A DNA stretch of 64,000 nt, taken from the NCBI GenBank assembly GCA_024275295.1, contig JAJRZI010000057.1, forward strand, positions 1 to 64,000, written 5' to 3'. The notes under the pieces are model-generated. The model was not told the origin of the DNA and did no database searches. It was given only the letters and a program-made list of their open reading frames with translations. Positions within the stretch are counted from its first letter, which is position 1; each line of letters begins with the position of its first letter. The DNA comes from Gammaproteobacteria bacterium (GTDB lineage Bacteria > Pseudomonadota > Gammaproteobacteria > Chromatiales > Chromatiaceae). Made by a program: the position numbers and the translations under genes. Below, one piece after another: positions 61,095-64,000 of this stretch.

Positions 61095-61378
61095 ATGTCT
61101 GAGCCCAAGAAGGCAACAAAAAAAACCAGAACCGGCAAAATCGCCAAATCAAAAAAAGCCCCCCGACCAAAGCGCAGGAAGGCATCCGGCTTGAAGCCGG
61201 GGATATCACGCTGCATACCGGGCAGATGGTGGAGGTAAACTTAGCACCCCGGGAACAGCCCACCGGAGAGCAGCATCGCACTCGCGCCTTGGTCATCCAC
61301 GCCAACCAGGATTACATCGGCCTGATGCTGGATGATGAACGCTGGATCAGTAATATTCTAAAAGCAGCGCACTCATAA
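61095..61378 (+). pseudogene. Small PilZ-like gene needing a -1 shift at an A7 run
   Basis: ATG 61095 has GAGG upstream and starts a Lys-rich segment (MSEPKKATKKTRTGKIAKSK). After TCA-AAA-AAA (run of seven A, 61151-61157) the same frame ends soon at TAA. The -1 frame instead stays open to TAA 61376-61378 and encodes a compact beta-rich tail (EAGDITLHTGQMVEVNLA, LVIHANQDYIGLMLDD) that looks like a PilZ-type domain, although without a clear RxxxR motif. The joined product would be about 94 residues. It may be a slippage-dependent gene, a decayed gene or a one-base sequence error. Confidence 0.55.
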
Positions 61379-62059
61379 GATCACCCTCTTCGCTATACGG
61401 AGATCAGCAGAGACATGGCCGCCGAGACGCTCGGTGAGTAACGGCAGATTCCGGCGGTGTGTGATCAACAAGACCTCATCACCAAGCTCAAACACGGCCT
61501 GCTCATCCGCCAGCAAAAATTTCCCACCACGGTAGAAACAGACAATACCGGTATCCTTTGGCAAACCAAGTCCCTGAGCAGGGCCAGCCTGTTCATCACG
61601 AACCACGAAGGAAAACACGCGCGCCTCATCCTTGATCATAGAGGAGAGTTCCAGCAGGTCACGCCCATCAAACATATCGGCAAGATAGCGGCCGATGGTG
61701 CCCGCAGGGATAATGGTATCCTCCAGCCCGAGTTCGATGCAGATGTGTTCGAATTCCGGGTCTTCGATACGGGTAACCACGCGCCCGAAACCCAGAGAGC
61801 GCCCCACCAGGCTGGCAATAATATTAGTCTGATCATTGCCGGTCAGACAAAACAGCATGTCAGTTTCATCCGGATCTGCCTCGCGCAAAATCGCCGGCTT
61901 GCTGCCGTCACCGTGCAGGAAGCCGCAATCGAACTCCTCACTCAGCGTCTCAATAAAATCTTTATTGCGCTCAATGATGACAACCTCATGTTCGCGGTTC
62001 AACAGGAAGCGGGCAGTCATCACCGCCAGGGAGGATGCGCCTATAAATACTGCTCTCAT
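61373..62059 (-). CDS. trkA: Trk potassium system regulatory subunit (TrkA-like, single RCK)
   Basis: This 228-residue cytoplasmic subunit has a TrkA-N Rossmann domain with FIGASSLAVMTARFL and D/E nucleotide contacts, and a C-terminal TrkA-C domain (about residues 145-225). It is half the length of E. coli TrkA, which has two tandem units, and is closer to KtrA or single-unit TrkA. ATG 62059 overlaps the trkH stop (ATGA), which fixes the start. It converges on the small gene at 61095 with an overlap of 6 nt. Confidence 0.9.
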   Translation of the reverse strand: MRAVFIGASSLAVMTARFLLNREHEVVIIERNKDFIETLSEEFDCGFLHGDGSKPAILREADPDETDMLFCLTGNDQTNIIASLVGRSLGFGRVVTRIEDPEFEHICIELGLEDTIIPAGTIGRYLADMFDGRDLLELSSMIKDEARVFSFVVRDEQAGPAQGLGLPKDTGIVCFYRGGKFLLADEQAVFELGDEVLLITHRRNLPLLTERLGGHVSADLRIAKRVIL

Positions 62060-63528
62060 AGTGACTTTGCCCTCTTTCCAAACCAGGTTCCCGGATACAA
62101 TAGCACCAGCAGCGCCAGCACTTCCAGCCGGCCCGCCAGCATGTCCAGGCACAACACGCCTTTCAGGAAGGGGTGCAGTTCCGGGCCGGTGATCCCGGTC
62201 GAAAGCCCCACCGTAGCCGTCGCCGACACCACCTCAAACAGCGCGTCCAGAGCATCATAACCGAAGGCTACGAACAGCATCCAGGATGCCATGACAACCA
62301 CAACAAATAGCATGATCACCAACAGTGCACGCAGCAATTCATCACTCTCTAGCCGTCGGCCACCCAGCCAGGGTTCGATAACAGCATGACGTGGCGCACC
62401 CGTGCGCCGCAGCCAGACTTGCAGCAGACGCAACAGGATGAGCAGACGCAGCAGCTTCAGACCACCAGCGGTAGAACCGATACTCCCGCCGACCATCATC
62501 GAGGGAATCAAAACCAGCTTCGAGACAACATCCAGCTCACTCACGGCCAGGCTGGAGAAGCCGGTGGTAGACTGGGCAGAGAGACCCAGCAACAGCCCTT
62601 GGATACCGGCCTCCCCCCACGATAGCCCCATACCCCAGACCAAGCTGGCGGTCAGCAGCAGAGTGACGCCAATGCTCATCACCAGCAACGCACGCAGCTC
62701 CAGGTCAGCAACCAGACTCTGGCAACCATGATGGCGAGCGCGATAGTATGCGGGAATAGTGATGGCACCCGAAAATGCGATGAGCATAACGACCAATGAA
62801 GCTGGCCAGGAATCCAGGCTGGACAGACTGTCATCAAAAGGGGCAAAACCGCCCGTTGAGACAGCAGAAAGAACCAACGTGAGGGCGGAAAAGCCATCTC
62901 CGGCAAAAGCCCAGATCGCTACAAATCCAATTGCTGTGAGCACCAGGTAGATCAGCAGCACGCGGCGGGCATGGGTTTGAGTGGTGCTGACCAGATCAGG
63001 GGCAGCGGTTTCCGGGTCGATCAGCCGCCTTGCGCTGGCGTGATGGCCCATCAGCAGCGCCACCGACAGCACCACGATACCGAGTCCGCCGTACCATTGC
63101 ATCCAGGCGCGGCTGAAGAGGAAGGTTCGGGTCTGGTCTTCCACACCGGCAAGGGTGGAAAGGCCGGTGGTCGTGATGCCGGATACGGCCTCAAACAGGG
63201 CGTCCTGCAGGGAGATGCCAGCGCCAATCAAGGGATAGCTCATCAACAGAGGTGCGAGAAGAAAGGCCAGGGCGGTGACTACAAGCCCTTCATTGATACG
63301 GATACGCGCCGGAGAAGGCAACCGCGCCAGCGGCAGCCCCGCTGCAACAAGAATGGCAATGACAGCCAGATACCGGACACTGAAAACATACTCACCGTAT
63401 GCCAACGAGACGATCAGCGGGGGAACCGTCAACAGCGCCAGCATCAGCCCGATCTGGCCTGAGTATTTCGCCACAACGCCAATACGCGCCGTGTAGCTTA
63501 CCGCTGTGATGCGTTCGTCCAATGCCAT
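62056..63528 (-). CDS. trkH: Trk-type potassium transporter membrane subunit
   Basis: This 490-residue protein has the four-fold membrane-pore-membrane repeat of TrkH/KtrB; each pore loop has a glycine (VSGITTTGLSTL, SAVSTGGFAPFDDS, SAQSTTGFSSL, SATATVGLSTG). It imports K+ with gating by the adjacent TrkA-like subunit. The ATG at 63528 is preferred to a TTG one codon earlier. The two genes form an operon and overlap. Confidence 0.93.
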   Translation of the reverse strand: MALDERITAVSYTARIGVVAKYSGQIGLMLALLTVPPLIVSLAYGEYVFSVRYLAVIAILVAAGLPLARLPSPARIRINEGLVVTALAFLLAPLLMSYPLIGAGISLQDALFEAVSGITTTGLSTLAGVEDQTRTFLFSRAWMQWYGGLGIVVLSVALLMGHHASARRLIDPETAAPDLVSTTQTHARRVLLIYLVLTAIGFVAIWAFAGDGFSALTLVLSAVSTGGFAPFDDSLSSLDSWPASLVVMLIAFSGAITIPAYYRARHHGCQSLVADLELRALLVMSIGVTLLLTASLVWGMGLSWGEAGIQGLLLGLSAQSTTGFSSLAVSELDVVSKLVLIPSMMVGGSIGSTAGGLKLLRLLILLRLLQVWLRRTGAPRHAVIEPWLGGRRLESDELLRALLVIMLFVVVVMASWMLFVAFGYDALDALFEVVSATATVGLSTGITGPELHPFLKGVLCLDMLAGRLEVLALLVLLYPGTWFGKRAKSL

Positions 63529-63647
63529 CAATGAATACCGGTCGAGGACGAAGAGCAGCGGGATCTGGAATTCATTGCGATTGGGGTAATCGCTGCCAAT
63601 CGGTCATCTGTATCCTAACCCGGAACAGCCGGACAAAAAACCTCACC

Positions 63648-63712
63648 ATAGGGCGCGCCGTGCGCACCTTTTGCGATCTAAAAGGCCTGATTTTGGTGCG
63701 CACGGCGCACCC
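63648..63712. repeat. Inverted repeat family with GTGCGCAC core, copy 2
   Basis: GGGCGCGCCGTGCGCACC pairs with GGTGCGCACGGCGCACCCT over about 20 bp with a loop that includes CCTGATTTT. The right arm is nearly identical to that of the element at 57925-57990. It lies upstream of trkH in the 470-nt gene-poor end of the window. Confidence 0.65.
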
Positions 63713-63763
63713 TCCGATACTGACAGATCAACTGAACCGGCCAAAATAACCTGGACGGAGTCC

Positions 63764-63919
63764 AGTACTCCAACAGGCCAACCCTTCGGGCGCTACTGTG
63801 GTGTCCCGCCACAGCGTTACAGCACTTGACAAGGACTAAGGCCATTGCCTGCGTGCTGTGCCTTGTTGCGGAACACCACAGTAATGCTGTATCCATCAAT
63901 ACAACCTTGTTGGAGTACT
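63764..63919. repeat. 156-bp imperfect palindrome
   Basis: AGTACTCCAACAGG at the left is answered by CCTTGTTGGAGTACT at the right, and inside these TACTGTGGTGT pairs with ACACCACAGTA, then CAGCAC with GTGCTG. The layout is that of a MITE or a structured RNA, but no target duplication is obvious and no second copy is in the window. Confidence 0.5.
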
Positions 63920-63921
63920 AG

Positions 63922-63999
63922 TCACTCTATTTCAAGTGCTGCGGTGATCTTCATAAGTACCGCCTTTTTCGCCTTGAGTTGCTGACGGAAGTCATAGCT
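63922..63999 (-). CDS. Possible C-terminal end of a gene cut by the window edge
   Basis: A minus-strand frame open to the window edge encodes SYDFRQQLKAKKAVLMKI and ends LEIE-TGA. Residue use is protein-like, but 25 codons are too few to identify it. It could also be chance. Confidence 0.25.
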   Translation of the reverse strand, partial: SYDFRQQLKAKKAVLMKITAALEIE

Positions 64000-64000
64000 A

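Noticed and set aside
63678-63899. 73-codon minus-strand frame across the window-end repeats.
   Set aside because: It lies inside inverted repeats, and its translation reflects the repeat sequence, with no domain pattern.

Overview
The window looks like chromosome from a marine or salt-adapted gammaproteobacterium capable of anaerobic respiration, in the broad neighbourhood of Chromatiales-type sulfur oxidisers and their symbionts. This is inferred from the gene mix (nitric oxide reductase with norEFQD, an N-type rotary ATPase, NhaA, a PEP-CTERM-like surface protein, GC-rich enterobacterial-style chaperone genes). No rRNA or tRNA gene was seen to fix the taxonomy.

Layout. 1-2.6 kb: uppP, an exported lamin-tail-domain protein and an FNR-like regulator. 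2.7-8.3 kb: a nitric oxide reductase operon norCB-(terminator)-EFQD whose promoter carries a near-consensus FNR-type box. 8.3-15.7 kb, minus strand: an intact RND efflux pump with adaptor, nhaA and a CPA2 cation/proton antiporter. 16-27 kb, minus strand: an FAD oxidoreductase and then a run of decaying genes (MscK/MscM-type channel, GAF-HD-GYP-hemerythrin protein, RND pump and adaptor), several interrupted by single in-frame stop codons. 27-31.3 kb: small exported or membrane proteins around a DUF2202 ferritin-like protein, divergent from an OmpR/EnvZ-type two-component system. 31.5-37.7 kb: an N-ATPase operon atpDCQBEFAG without atpR. 37.7-41.3 kb: an APC-like permease with a 41-residue leader-type small ORF, then cbpA-cbpM-htpX. 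41.5-45.1 kb: gnd-zwf-pgl, the oxidative pentose phosphate pathway. 45.3-50.9 kb: a GldA/GldFG-like ABC exporter, a DUF4340 protein and a second Crp/Fnr regulator. 51-54.9 kb: a YflT-like stress protein, glycogen phosphorylase and Hsp20. 55.3-63.5 kb: a plant/fungal-type H+ P-ATPase, a DegP-type protease, a beta-CASP nuclease, a frameshifted small gene and the Trk potassium system (trkA, trkH).

Themes. The intact genes join NO detoxification or denitrification, proton/sodium/potassium handling (N-ATPase, NhaA, CPA2, P-type H+-ATPase, Trk), envelope and heat stress (RND, CbpA, HtpX, Hsp20, DegP) and carbohydrate turnover (GlgP, Zwf, Gnd, Pgl).

Most notable observations: (a) a 161-bp MITE-like element, two full copies with inverted termini of about 24 bp and perfect 5-bp target duplications (TATTA, ACTTA), plus remnants; (b) five in-frame nonsense codons (two TAG, two TAA, one TGA) in otherwise recognisable genes, four of them in neighbouring minus-strand genes, each explicable by one C-to-T change; (c) a small gene whose plausible full product needs a -1 shift on a run of seven A; (d) a 22-nt motif shared by the upstream regions of three genes, at 73-91 nt from their start codons; (e) an N-ATPase with no atpR, an arginine in place of the P-loop lysine in AtpA, and c-ring ligands that do not match the full Na+ set.
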